DNA of 64,000 bases. It comes from UBA6168 sp041741095 (GTDB lineage Bacteria > Bacteroidota > Bacteroidia > Chitinophagales > Saprospiraceae). The stretch is from the NCBI GenBank assembly GCA_041741095.1, contig JBGSKQ010000103.1, positions 1 to 64,000 of the forward strand, written 5' to 3'. Shown one piece after another: positions 50,843 to 60,864 of this stretch (position 1 is the first letter of the stretch; each line of letters begins with the position of its first letter). The notes below the pieces were generated by a model. The model had not been told where the DNA came from, ran no database searches, and worked only from the letters and a program-made list of their open reading frames with translations. A program made the position numbers and the translations under genes.

Positions 50843-53446
50843 TTACCTTGCTACCATCAATTTAGCATAGTGCGGTTTCCCGCCAGCCACGATTTGTACG
50901 ATATACATACCGGGTGGTTGGTTGGCTATATTAAATTCCTGGCGGGCATTGTTCACATTTTGAAAATTGGATTCAAAAATGGCCTGGCCGTTCAAGTTAA
51001 AAAGGCGCACTGTGAAATCCATCGTTTGTTCGAGAGTGATATCCAAAAAAGCAACATCGCCCGTGGGGTTTGGGAACAAATTGAGCGATTGGATGCCCGC
51101 CGCCTCATCGGCATTGACGAAATAACCAACTTCGTAAACGGCCACTTGTTGGCATCCGTTGGCATCGGTCACTGTCACTTCATAGACTCCCGCTGGCAGG
51201 TTGGCATTGTAGGATGAATCCATACCTACATTCCAATCATAGTTATAAGGCGGCGCACCCAAGTTCGGGGTAAGGGAAATGCTACCGGTCTGCCCATTCT
51301 CCAACGATCCTTGGATTTCGGCTGACAGGCCGAGATTGGCGGGGCAGCCGGTGATGTTGATGTTGTCAAGATCCAGCCAGTAGTCACCGGAGCCATATGT
51401 AGGCAAGAATCGAAGATTGATGGCCTTGCCTTCGTAAGCATCTAAAGGTACAGTAATAGTGGCCATATCGGTGCTGGCAACGTGGTTGGTGCTATTGACG
51501 GTGAAGATGGTCTCGAAGGTTTCGCCACAGTCTTCTGATATTTGAACTTCTAATTTATTAGTGCCAATGTTGGTGGCTACCGTTCCGCTGGGCCAGTCAA
51601 CGTAGCGGTAATCAAATGATAAATTGTCATTTTGGCCCACCACACCAAAGCGTTGGGTGGTCACTGTGAAGGAGGAGAAACTGGAAAAAAGGTTTGCGCC
51701 TAAAACGTAAGTTTCGTTGTCGTGAAAAAATGGAGGGTAGATATTTCCCCCCGTCAAGGTCCACAGTGGGTCAACGGCTCCATCCTCAAAATCTTCCTGC
51801 AAGGGCAATGAAAAAGCAGTTACTATTTTAATACTAAATGTATCGTTTGAATGATTGCTGTCCCCATCCAAATTTGTCCAGACTTCAATCAAATAATAGC
51901 CCGGAACGGAAAAATCATAAGTTGTTTCAAATGAAATGGATTGAGTGCTGTCGTTGCCAACAACACCTGTGAATAGGCCATCCTGTGGAGTTGGGATGCT
52001 CACGGGAACGCCATTGACCGCAAAAAAGAACTCAAAGAGTGTTTCAGGTTTTTGCCCAAAATTGTGCAATCCAATAGTCACCATTTCGCTGCTGCCCAGG
52101 TTGCATTCGTCCATGCTTGGCATAGTGATGCCTGAAACGCCTACGTCGTGCAACCAAAGGGTTTTGAAGGTAATGGGGTTCGTGGGCAGGCTTGATTCCG
52201 TCCCACAATCCAAGGAGACATACACATCGTACCAAGTGTTTTCTTGTAGTCCAGCCAATAGGGCTGATGACAGTGAGCCGACGATGTTGAGTTCGGTTCC
52301 CGTTCCCAAAGTAAATCCAAGCGGGCCGTATTCTACTTTATAATTGCCATTGGCATTTGGATTAGGATTCCAGGCCACGGTTGCATTATCGGCATTAACA
52401 TCTTGCATAAAAATCTTTGGGCCGGGGCAGGAGGGGCATGCCAAAGTGCTTAAAACTAAGCCCGAGGCTGGCCCGGGGCCAGCGCTGAATATGACTTGGC
52501 CATCGGGATCAAGAATGTTATAAGTGACTTCATTGGGAAAAGATCCAGATGAATAAGTAAAATTGATAATGGTATTGCTGGTAGCAGTGAAGGTATGGGT
52601 TGTTTCAAAACCAGATGGTAGGGTAAAGGTGGAGCTATTGCCATTGTTGTCAACTTTTAGGCTTGCTCCGTTCCAGCCGTCGCCAAAGGAGTCGAAAAAC
52701 TCAAGGGTATAAGTACAAGTTCCTCCGGGGATTAGTGTTGGGCAATCTGTCTGTAAAGTTACTGGGCCTGAAGGACAGCTTAATCCATTGCCACAATCAG
52801 TTCTGACGTAAACATCGTATTTGACACAAGGGTTAAGTCCAGTCAGCGTGGCATTTGATGGAATGGAATCAATCTTTATTCCCTGGCCAAAAGGAAAGCC
52901 GCTTGGCCCGTACTCAACTTGGTAGCTTACTGCCCCCGGCACAGAAACCCAGTTAACGTAGGCTGATGAGTCTGTTAATTGATTGGCAGGCACGAGGATT
53001 AGATCTGGTGCAGGGGAATCACAATTGCTGGAGGCGCAACATGCAATGGCTGTATAAACCACGCCTTGCTCGGGTGCTATAAAATTACCTGGATCACCAT
53101 CTGAAAAAATAGTTTCATCTTGAGCGTTTAAGATGTTATAGCTCACTTCAGTTGGGAAAGAACCCGCTTGATAGCTAATGATCAGCAGCGATAAATCTGC
53201 AATTTCAAATGTTGCGTTGCCATTTGAAAGTCCCGGTCCAAGGGTATAGGTATTTGTAGTTCCATTTACACTGATAGTAAGCACACCGCCGTTCCACCCG
53301 TCGCCAAATGAGTCGAACATTTCTACCGTATAAGTGCAAGATTGGGCATTGACCTGCGTCGGCATCCAGCCGAAAAACAGCAACGAAGCCACGAAAAGAA
53401 TAGGCTGAATAGTTTTTGGCCACACACTAGTAAATGTCAAGTTCAT
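50843..53446 (-). CDS. T9SS-secreted fibronectin-type/adhesin-like exoprotein
   Basis: An 867-residue exoprotein. The signal peptide (MNLTFTSVWPKTIQPILFVA and on to VNAQ) precedes two copies of a beta-domain with the motif FDSFGDGWNG (residues about 40-110 and 250-330). Between and after them lie fibronectin type III-like domains with VEYGPSGF and VEYGPLGF. A MAM/jelly-roll-like part follows (FEDGAVDPLWTLTGG), then a short SprB-like repeat (GAPPYNYDWNVG, PAGVYEVTVTDANGCQ). The T9SS type A sorting domain is at the end (LFPNPTGDVAFLDI to PHYAKLMVAR). Probably an adhesin or gliding-surface protein. The frame extends to 53542, but the signal peptide fixes the start at 53446. Confidence 0.88.
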   Translation of the reverse strand: MNLTFTSVWPKTIQPILFVASLLFFGWMPTQVNAQSCTYTVEMFDSFGDGWNGGVLTISVNGTTNTYTLGPGLSNGNATFEIADLSLLIISYQAGSFPTEVSYNILNAQDETIFSDGDPGNFIAPEQGVVYTAIACCASSNCDSPAPDLILVPANQLTDSSAYVNWVSVPGAVSYQVEYGPSGFPFGQGIKIDSIPSNATLTGLNPCVKYDVYVRTDCGNGLSCPSGPVTLQTDCPTLIPGGTCTYTLEFFDSFGDGWNGASLKVDNNGNSSTFTLPSGFETTHTFTATSNTIINFTYSSGSFPNEVTYNILDPDGQVIFSAGPGPASGLVLSTLACPSCPGPKIFMQDVNADNATVAWNPNPNANGNYKVEYGPLGFTLGTGTELNIVGSLSSALLAGLQENTWYDVYVSLDCGTESSLPTNPITFKTLWLHDVGVSGITMPSMDECNLGSSEMVTIGLHNFGQKPETLFEFFFAVNGVPVSIPTPQDGLFTGVVGNDSTQSISFETTYDFSVPGYYLIEVWTNLDGDSNHSNDTFSIKIVTAFSLPLQEDFEDGAVDPLWTLTGGNIYPPFFHDNETYVLGANLFSSFSSFTVTTQRFGVVGQNDNLSFDYRYVDWPSGTVATNIGTNKLEVQISEDCGETFETIFTVNSTNHVASTDMATITVPLDAYEGKAINLRFLPTYGSGDYWLDLDNINITGCPANLGLSAEIQGSLENGQTGSISLTPNLGAPPYNYDWNVGMDSSYNANLPAGVYEVTVTDANGCQQVAVYEVGYFVNADEAAGIQSLNLFPNPTGDVAFLDITLEQTMDFTVRLFNLNGQAIFESNFQNVNNARQEFNIANQPPGMYIVQIVAGGKPHYAKLMVAR

Positions 53447-53751
53447 AATGTCGTCTTTAAATCCAGCCCTTGGGAAATGCCCCGCTTGTAGCCGGATACT
53501 TAATAAATAGAATGTTTGGCGGTAATTTTGGGATGAAACCATAACACATGCTAAGGTAGATAAAATTACAAATTTCGTTTTGTGCCAATGTTTGTCCGCC
53601 GAAGCGCCTTCCTACTTTAGTCCGTCAATTTGCAATTTGCTAAACCTTTTTTTTTATGCCCTGTTTCAAAGCTCGTTAAAGCCTACCTATCGCCTGGTTT
53701 TAACAAAAATCCATACTCTTTTAAAACAGAAAGCGAAGCGGTAAGAAATAA
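53447..53751. other. Divergent promoter gap, no gene
   Basis: These 305 bp between two divergent genes contain no coding sequence or RNA gene that I can see. A T-run (nine T near 53647) precedes the regulator gene. No exact TAnnTTTG motif was found on either strand. Confidence 0.5.
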
Positions 53752-54639
53752 ATGGCTATTTACTCTATCAGCGATTTGGAAAAATTGTCCGGGATCAAAT
53801 CCCACACCATCCGCATTTGGGAGCAGCGGTATGGCATCCTGCAACCCCGCCGCACTGACACCAACATCCGCTATTACGAAGATGAGGATTTGAAGCTTTT
53901 GTTGAACGTGGCATTGCTCAATCGGCACGGTTACAAGATTTCAAAAATAGCCTCCATGAGCAAGGCCGCTATTGCTGAAAAAGTGGGCGATGTGTCTGAA
54001 ATTAGGGCGGGCCTTGATGCGGAAATAGACCTGCTCACCCTTTCTGCCATCGAAATGGACGAGTACAAGTTTTCCCGCATCCTCGACAACCACATTGGAC
54101 AGTTGGGATTTGAACAGGCGATGTTGGAGGTGCTGTACCCATTCATGGAAAAACTCAGCCTCCTGTGGCTCACTGGTTCTATCAAACCCGTGCAGGAAAA
54201 TTTTATCACCCAACTCATCCGTAATAAAATCATCGTGGCCATTGAAAACGAGCCGGTGGTCACCGACCGCAAAGCGCCAAAATTCATCCTCTACCTGCCC
54301 CGTGAAGAGCAACAGGAACTTAGCCTGCTTTTTATGCAGTATTTGTTGAAAAAGCGCCGCTTTCAAGTCGTCAACCTGGGGCCGAACATGGCGCTGGTGG
54401 ATTTAAAAGACGCTTGCCAAATCCACCGCCCCAATTACGTTTTTACCATCCTCTCAGAGACTTTCAATAAGGAACCCGTGCAGCGCTACCTGGAAAACTT
54501 GGCCGATGCCTCCTTGGGTGCCCACCTCATGCTCACAGGCTATCTCGTCGCCTCCCATTCCATGAAAACTCCCGAAAATGCCACCGTCCTCACCAGCCTC
54601 GAAGAGACGATTGAGATGCTGGATGGAATCAATGCGTGA
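53752..54639 (+). CDS. MerR-family regulator with degenerate cobalamin-binding domain
   Basis: A 295-residue regulator. The N-terminal MerR winged helix (about 1-70; YSISDLEKLSGIKSHTIRIWEQRYGIL, with TNIRYY) binds DNA. It is followed by the helical bundle and Rossmann-like module found in the CarH/LitR light-sensing regulators. The vitamin B12 contacts are altered: the EH pair of the helical bundle reads QENFITQ, and the DxHxxG base-off motif is absent (PREEQQEL in its place). It therefore probably works without B12 and hence is unlikely to be light-responsive in the CarH manner. Targets are unknown; no carotenoid genes are nearby. Confidence 0.85.
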   Translation: MAIYSISDLEKLSGIKSHTIRIWEQRYGILQPRRTDTNIRYYEDEDLKLLLNVALLNRHGYKISKIASMSKAAIAEKVGDVSEIRAGLDAEIDLLTLSAIEMDEYKFSRILDNHIGQLGFEQAMLEVLYPFMEKLSLLWLTGSIKPVQENFITQLIRNKIIVAIENEPVVTDRKAPKFILYLPREEQQELSLLFMQYLLKKRRFQVVNLGPNMALVDLKDACQIHRPNYVFTILSETFNKEPVQRYLENLADASLGAHLMLTGYLVASHSMKTPENATVLTSLEETIEMLDGINA

Positions 54640-54728
54640 TCCATTGTTTCGTGGCTTCATTGTCTCATTGTCATTTCACAAAGCAGCTTAAATATCAATG
54701 AAGCAATAGAATAATGAAACCATAAATC
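54640..54728. repeat. CATTGTTTC/GAAACCATAA microrepeat hairpin between convergent genes
   Basis: Words such as CATTGTTTC, CATTGTCTC and CATTGTC on the left pair with AATGAAGCAATAG and AATGAAACCAT on the right. They form an imperfect hairpin that fills the 89-bp gap and may act as a terminator for both genes. Confidence 0.65.
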
Positions 54729-56795
54729 TCACTTCCTCCCCTGCCTTTCCGCCTCAATATTCGGATTGATCTGCTTTGCTTTTTGGATAAATTCCTGTGC
54801 CTTTTCGGGCTGTCCGTCATTGAAGTAGGCACTGCCGAGGTTGTACCAAGCATCGGCATTATTTGGCTCTGCGGTGGCGGCTTTTTCAAAAAATTCAACC
54901 GCTTTTGCCCCATTGCCGCCCACGCCGTAGGCCACGCCCAGCAAGCGTAGCACCTCGTATTCATTGGGCCGCATTTCGTAGGCTTTGGTCAAATATTGCA
55001 GTGCCTTGTTCAGGTCGCCTTTCTGCTCGCCATAGTAGCGGCCTGCGTCACGGTAGGTAATGCCGAGGTTGTTTTGCGCCTCGGCGTACTCGGGGTCGAG
55101 TTTCAAGGCTTGCTCGTAGGCTTGGATAGAAGCTTCGTATTGTTGGAGGTAATTGTAGGCATTGCCGAGCAGCAGGTAAGGGTTTTTATAGCCAGGGTGG
55201 ATTTTGATGGCTTCTTGCAGGTGACCTACGGCCTCCGTTAGCATCTCGTTTTTGCGGGCGGCATTTTCTGGTTTGATAGATTTGGTGACCAATTCGCCGC
55301 CTGTGGCATTGCGCAGTTTGGCACTGTTGGGCACTGTTTTTATATCGGTGGTGAAAAGGGTGAAATTGTCTTTCCAGGCGAAGTTGCGGCTGAAAGTTTT
55401 GATGCCCAATAAAAGCAGGACCGCCATCCCGCCGTACAGTACCGCTGGTTTCAACTGCCCCCAACCACCTGAAACCCGGTACACCAGCACCACCACCACC
55501 AGCGCAAAACCTACCGATGGCATGTACAAAAAGCGTTCGTTCATGTTGGTGCCAATGGGAAAAACGATATTCGAAGCAATGGACAAAGTGGCCAGAAAGA
55601 AGAGAATACCGTAGCTCACGGCGTCTTTTTTTGGCAAACGCAAAAGGGCGTAAATGCCAAGTCCCAGATAGACCAGCACACTCAAGATGACCTGCCAATC
55701 GCCAAAACCCATGATGCCCACCGCACGGGGATAGTAGTCGTGGCTGAGCGGGTGGGGGAACAGGAGCAGTTGGATATATTTTATCAGCGTATAAAAGATA
55801 GTGGCAAATTTCTCCCCCGCCGTGAAGTCAACGTATTGATTGCCGACGAGTTTGAGGAATGGGTTGTTCATCAGTTCCCTTGGTGGGTCGCCTCCCAAGT
55901 TCCAGCCCAGCACCGCTCCCCTGACGATGAGGAACAGCACGGCGGCGGCCAATAATGGCAGCGTTTGCCCAAGTATTTTCCCGCCTTTTGCCTGGGTAAA
56001 AAAGAAATACGTCAGCGGCACAATGGCCAAAAAAGTGATGGCATTTTCTTTTGACAACAATGCCAGGAAAAATATGGCTGCCGCCCACAGGTTGAGCAGT
56101 GGTTTTTTTTCATAAAATGCCCTTAAAGAAAGGTAAAGCGCTACCAAGCTGCCCAACAAGCTCACGATTTCGTCCCGCCCTTTCACATTGGCCACCACCT
56201 CCGTATGCACAGGATGCACCATGAAAAGCAGTGTAGCACCAAGGGCCACAAAAGGCGCATAACCTTGGGCAACCGTCAGCCGCCCGTCCTTTGCAAACAT
56301 TTTCAACAGCAGCCAAAACAGCACCACGCCCGTCAGCCCGTACAATAGCACATTGACGAGGTGGCCGACAAATTTCACCATGTTCAACTTCCCGTTTTCG
56401 TTTGGATCGTACACGGTATCGCCATCCTTGTCTTTTACCACTTGGCCGTTGGCGTCCCTTTTTTTTGGTGCAAATAATTGAACCTCAATGGCATACATGA
56501 TAGGGGTGAGGGGGCGGTAGCGCCCGCCAGCCACGAGGTTTTCCTTGCCTTCCACCTTGAAAAAGCCCCGAAAGGTGTCGTATTTCAACAGCGCCGGAAT
56601 GCCCGCTACGCCCTTGGTTGTGAACTCGTTGTCGTAAATGACGATGGCATCGTCCACTGCATAATCGAAAAACAGGGAATTGGCGTACAGCACGACGCCG
56701 AGCAGGGAAATGCCCCAACTGAAGCGTTTGACAAACTGATCCGCCGAGGTGGCGGCGCTGGATATGTTTTTAGTGGAAGGCTTGCGTTTTGCCAT
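54729..56795 (-). CDS. TMTC-like membrane glycosyltransferase with C-terminal TPRs
   Basis: A 688-residue protein. After a polar N-terminus it has about ten transmembrane helices (about 25-480) with an acidic DD pair in the first luminal/periplasmic loop (FDYAVDDAIVIYDNEF) and the conserved GGRYRPLTPI. This resembles TMTC protein O-mannosyltransferase-like and PMT-fold enzymes. The C-terminal third carries tetratricopeptide repeats (YEASIQAYEQALKLDPEYAEAQ, PNNADAWYNLGSAYFNDGQPEKAQEF). It is likely to transfer a sugar from a polyprenyl-linked donor to an exported protein, but that is inference. A secreted CotH gene lies upstream. Confidence 0.82.
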   Translation of the reverse strand: MAKRKPSTKNISSAATSADQFVKRFSWGISLLGVVLYANSLFFDYAVDDAIVIYDNEFTTKGVAGIPALLKYDTFRGFFKVEGKENLVAGGRYRPLTPIMYAIEVQLFAPKKRDANGQVVKDKDGDTVYDPNENGKLNMVKFVGHLVNVLLYGLTGVVLFWLLLKMFAKDGRLTVAQGYAPFVALGATLLFMVHPVHTEVVANVKGRDEIVSLLGSLVALYLSLRAFYEKKPLLNLWAAAIFFLALLSKENAITFLAIVPLTYFFFTQAKGGKILGQTLPLLAAAVLFLIVRGAVLGWNLGGDPPRELMNNPFLKLVGNQYVDFTAGEKFATIFYTLIKYIQLLLFPHPLSHDYYPRAVGIMGFGDWQVILSVLVYLGLGIYALLRLPKKDAVSYGILFFLATLSIASNIVFPIGTNMNERFLYMPSVGFALVVVVLVYRVSGGWGQLKPAVLYGGMAVLLLLGIKTFSRNFAWKDNFTLFTTDIKTVPNSAKLRNATGGELVTKSIKPENAARKNEMLTEAVGHLQEAIKIHPGYKNPYLLLGNAYNYLQQYEASIQAYEQALKLDPEYAEAQNNLGITYRDAGRYYGEQKGDLNKALQYLTKAYEMRPNEYEVLRLLGVAYGVGGNGAKAVEFFEKAATAEPNNADAWYNLGSAYFNDGQPEKAQEFIQKAKQINPNIEAERQGRK

Positions 56796-56921
56796 GATGG
56801 AATTTTAAAGAGCGTAAAAATGGGAAAAATGAAAATACCAACAAAGGTTGGGATGCTACAGCCCCAGGTGTCTTTTGGCTAATACTGGTCAATGAACTGA
56901 CCAAATTTACAAAAAACCGAT

Positions 56922-59900
56922 TCAGGGCCGGATTTTTACAAAACCCCCACTTTTTGGTTTTTGGTTTTCTGTTTGTAAAAACAACCTATACGAACCCTCT
57001 GGCAGGTTGGATACATCCATCTCAAGGAAGTGCTCCCCTTCCGAAAGCCGCATGGTTTCCTTTTTTAGGTGAACACCCTGCGAACTAATAACGGTAGCCT
57101 GCACTGCCCCTTTTTCTTGGGTGAAAAAATGGACGCCAAGGGTGGACACAACAGGATTTGGATTAATATTCAATGAAACATCTTCTGAATCTTGCCCTTC
57201 ATTGCCATCAGGCAAAAAGCTGCCCGGCTGGGTAATTATGACAGTGTAGTCTTCCACCTCCCCCAGCTCAAAATCTTCACATGCTTCTGCATATTCCCCT
57301 CGCCGCATGGAAACCCTCATGCGGGTTGTTCCCAATTCGGCATTATCAGGTATCAATACTGGCACGGTTACCTTTGAAGTGCCTTGCTCCTCCAGCACCA
57401 ATTCGCCGTTGTCGTCAAAATCCCCATCCCGGTTGAAGTCTATCCATGCACGGAAAAATTCCTCATAAATATCCCAACTAAAAGCGGGCGTGATACTCAG
57501 GTCCATTGTTGATCCGATGGGCGCTGGTGTTGCGATGTGTATAAAATTTCCATACTGCTTTTTAAAGGAAGGATGGTTGATGTCGCCAAATTGTACCCGT
57601 TCAATCCATTCCCACCAAGGCTTATCGGATCGGCTGTTACAGTAGCTGGGCGGGTGCTTTACACTGAAACTTTGGACGACTGGCAAGGCTGCTTGCCAAT
57701 CGGCATTTCCTGCCTGCGATGCCATAACGGTGACAGTGCCTGCCGTGCCGTTCAGGGCCAGCAAATTGCCGTTGAGAGAAGCAGGGCCGGAGAGGATGGT
57801 AAACACAACCGCCAGGCCAGAAGAGGCTGTTGCCATCAATGCGAAGGGTTGGTCAATGGTAAATTTGTCGGGAATGGGCTGAAAATCAATGCTTTGTATT
57901 TGAGGTGCTGATAGGTTGGTAACGCCGGGGGTAGGGGCATTGGCTTTCCACGAGGAGGGCAGGGCATTGTCCAGCAGGTGGCTCACCAATTGCAGCGTCT
58001 TGCCCGTGCCGTCCGCATCTACTGGCCAGGGCAATTCGTCGTCGTAGCGCACACTGTCAATGACATCGAGCTTGGCGTTTTTCAGTTGGATCAATTCACT
58101 GTCGTTGCTCAGTTTGAATCCTTGTACACCGTCTCCAAAACTGCCTAAGTAGTTGCTCGCCCAAGGGTATGCAGATTTGAATGCGGCCTCGTTTTCCACC
58201 AATAACAAATAGCTGTTGGGCTGCAAGACTGTACTGTTGGGGGTGCTGAAATAGGCGCTTTCATCCAGCAGTACCCAGCCAGAAATATCTACCTCATTGC
58301 TGTTTGGGTTGAAAAGCTCCACCCAATCGCCGCTGTTGGGCGAGCTTGGCGAGTTGTAGTTTATTTCGTTGATGACAATGTTTTCAACTGAGGTCGAACC
58401 CATTTCAAAATAGGCTATCAGTGTTTCGTCTTCGGTAAAATGGGCAATTGCTTCGTGCATGTTGCCCATCCCTGGCTTCGACCAGCCGACAAAGACATAT
58501 CCTGGCGCTGGCACGGCCCTTACTGGTATATCCACTCCCGTAAAATATTCGCCGCTCCAAGGCAGCCTGTCGGCACCCAGATTTAAGGTGCTAAACTGGA
58601 TGCTGCCACTGCCCGCAGGCTCTACTTGCAGGGTGACGGTAGCGGTGCCGGAGGCTTCGTGGAAGTGATCCACGAAGTGTTGCCGCAAGATATCGGGGCG
58701 CTCGTCGGCAAATTTGCGGAGCAAGGCCAAATTGTCCTGCCAGGGGTTCCAGCCAGGCGACCATTTATCATAATGGGCTTGTATCTCCGGCTCATAGAGT
58801 GCAGTGAATTCATCTATCCTTGCATTTACCCTTTGCGGGCTGAAAAGCACGTTGAGGAAATCCGCCGTCCGGTTGATGAAGTCACGGCGGAAGGTTTCAT
58901 TTTCCATTACTTTCCTAAAGGGCAAAGTGGCCCACCAGGGGTTGGGCCAATTGGATGAAGTGCTGTCGAGCAGCCTCGTCAGCGAGTTGGAAGTGGCTTC
59001 GCCCGTGTTCCAAGTATTGCCGCCAGGCAGGTGGTTCAGAAGGCCGAAGCTCAGGTCCAGATCGAAGGTCATGAACTGCCAAAGGCCATTGTTGCCATTG
59101 GGCCGCCACCGCCGGAAGTTTTTGCCGGGCCAGTCGGCGTTGTCCACCAGCACACTAAAGGCGGCATAATCAAGGAAATGGGGCAAATCTATAAAAGTGC
59201 CCAGTTCGGCCAACCGGGCGTTATCGCTAAAATCATTGGCACCGAGATAGCCCAACAGAAAATTCCAACTATCGAAACTGCCCGCTTTGGCCTCGTCATC
59301 ATCCAGAAAATCCATTTCATTTTCGTTCAGGCCCAAATGCGCCTCCACCCACTCCTCTGTCATTTGCTCCCGCAGGTTGTGGATGCCCCAATATTGGCCA
59401 TTTAGGTAAACAAGGCCGGGCCGGAATGCTTGTAAGTGTAGCTTTGGTGGGAGGATAATGTTCCCCACATCGTCCATTTCTCTTGCCAAGCTAGTAACGA
59501 AGGCGTCACGGAACATGGTGATGTTCCAGTCCTGGCCAGCATTGCGCAGCAAAAATGTATTGTATTCCTCGAAAGGCAGTTCGGTAAAAATGGGATAGTG
59601 AAATTTCCCACCCAATGATTTCAATTTTAAGGACTTCTGCGGATTGGAAGCACTGCCTGTTCCGTGTATTTCCACCGAGGCATTCTGGCTAAAGGCTGTC
59701 GAATTGTCTTCTTCAAAAAACTCGACATGTACTGGCCGCTCCCAGTTTTCCATATAGTTGGGATAAATGCCTGTAACCGAATCAAAAAAATCTTCCTCTT
59801 TAAAAGAAAGCGCCACCACAGGAAAAGTGTGGTTAATATTGAGAAAATAAGTATAGGTGGCGATGGCACTTGGCAGCAGGCCAGCGGCAAAAGCCCTTGC

Positions 59901-60608
59901 CCGAAGGGTGGTAGTTTCGGTTATTTGAAGCGGCGCAATATAGAAGGGGGAAGTAGCATTTGGTTCGCTGCCATTCAGCGTGTAGCGGATTTCGGCGTTG
60001 GTTGTGGCTGTCGTTAAGGCAACTTCAATAGCGTTATTGTAAAAACCGCCAGCGATAGAAGCAAGGGGCGCTTCTGTAGGGTTCCCGCCGGGAGAGATAA
60101 GGTTAGTTGCCCCTGGTGTTGGGGCGCTAAAAAATTCAAATGCATTGCCACCATCTGGAATCCTGCCATAGGAAACATCAATGCTTTGTGGACCAAAAAC
60201 CAGGGCGTCAATCGGCGTGGAGCCGTTGGGGGCGAATAGGCCGATGTCCTCGCCACCAGCACCCAGTTTAGCGTTGATATGCAACGCCCCTTGCATTGGC
60301 TCTTCATCGAACCAAAGGAGCAGGAACCCACCAGGTGGAATGGTTGTTTTGGCGGGATCGGTGCTGGGTATTTGCCATTTGGTAGGATTGCTCAGCTTAT
60401 CCGTGACGTACATGCCGCCAATATCGGCAGCTGTGCTACCTGCATTATACAATTCCACCCAATCATCGTATCCACCGAACTCATCGGCCAGGGTGCTATT
60501 GTTGGATGCCAGGAATTCATTGATAAAGATTGACTGGGAGAAAAGCGGCAAGCCAACCATTATGGCAAAAGCAGCCAGCATGTTTTGTACTAAACGGGTG
60601 CTCGTCAT
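56922..60608 (-). CDS. Large CotH kinase family exoprotein with two lamin-tail domains and T9SS domain
   Basis: A 1228-residue protein with signal peptide ending near GLPLFSQS. Domains in order: a lamin-tail domain (IFINEFLASNNSTLADEFGG, about 25-150), a chitobiase-type domain (NAEIRYTLNGSEPNATSP, about 200-260), the CotH kinase (about 270-620; RNAGQDWNITMFRDAFVTSL, YLNGQYWGIHNLREQMTEEW, TFDLDLSFGLL), a beta domain, a second lamin-tail domain (VINEINYNSPSSPNSGDW), a GEVEDYTV-type domain (about 1050-1120), and a T9SS type A sorting domain (LNINPNPVVSTLGVHFF to KSGGFVKIRP). It is much longer than the other CotH protein in this window and is exported differently. The start at 60608 was chosen from its signal peptide. 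Confidence 0.9.
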   Translation of the reverse strand: MTSTRLVQNMLAAFAIMVGLPLFSQSIFINEFLASNNSTLADEFGGYDDWVELYNAGSTAADIGGMYVTDKLSNPTKWQIPSTDPAKTTIPPGGFLLLWFDEEPMQGALHINAKLGAGGEDIGLFAPNGSTPIDALVFGPQSIDVSYGRIPDGGNAFEFFSAPTPGATNLISPGGNPTEAPLASIAGGFYNNAIEVALTTATTNAEIRYTLNGSEPNATSPFYIAPLQITETTTLRARAFAAGLLPSAIATYTYFLNINHTFPVVALSFKEEDFFDSVTGIYPNYMENWERPVHVEFFEEDNSTAFSQNASVEIHGTGSASNPQKSLKLKSLGGKFHYPIFTELPFEEYNTFLLRNAGQDWNITMFRDAFVTSLAREMDDVGNIILPPKLHLQAFRPGLVYLNGQYWGIHNLREQMTEEWVEAHLGLNENEMDFLDDDEAKAGSFDSWNFLLGYLGANDFSDNARLAELGTFIDLPHFLDYAAFSVLVDNADWPGKNFRRWRPNGNNGLWQFMTFDLDLSFGLLNHLPGGNTWNTGEATSNSLTRLLDSTSSNWPNPWWATLPFRKVMENETFRRDFINRTADFLNVLFSPQRVNARIDEFTALYEPEIQAHYDKWSPGWNPWQDNLALLRKFADERPDILRQHFVDHFHEASGTATVTLQVEPAGSGSIQFSTLNLGADRLPWSGEYFTGVDIPVRAVPAPGYVFVGWSKPGMGNMHEAIAHFTEDETLIAYFEMGSTSVENIVINEINYNSPSSPNSGDWVELFNPNSNEVDISGWVLLDESAYFSTPNSTVLQPNSYLLLVENEAAFKSAYPWASNYLGSFGDGVQGFKLSNDSELIQLKNAKLDVIDSVRYDDELPWPVDADGTGKTLQLVSHLLDNALPSSWKANAPTPGVTNLSAPQIQSIDFQPIPDKFTIDQPFALMATASSGLAVVFTILSGPASLNGNLLALNGTAGTVTVMASQAGNADWQAALPVVQSFSVKHPPSYCNSRSDKPWWEWIERVQFGDINHPSFKKQYGNFIHIATPAPIGSTMDLSITPAFSWDIYEEFFRAWIDFNRDGDFDDNGELVLEEQGTSKVTVPVLIPDNAELGTTRMRVSMRRGEYAEACEDFELGEVEDYTVIITQPGSFLPDGNEGQDSEDVSLNINPNPVVSTLGVHFFTQEKGAVQATVISSQGVHLKKETMRLSEGEHFLEMDVSNLPEGSYRLFLQTENQKPKSGGFVKIRP

Positions 60609-60864
60609 AATTTTGTTTTTCAAATAATACTGCCAATGTCCATTCACCAAAGCCACAATGAACATTCGACAATTTTCTTAAACCAGCCTTGTTGGGATTT
60701 TGGATCGGCAAACTCAGGGATGAGGGAGATGAGTGCAAGGATACGGAATTAAGGGAACTTTTATATCGCTTGATGGAAAGTGCAAGGACGCATATCAATC
60801 TTTATAACATCATGAATTTCAAAACATCTTATCAACTTTTTACCCTTCCAACCATTTCCTTACC

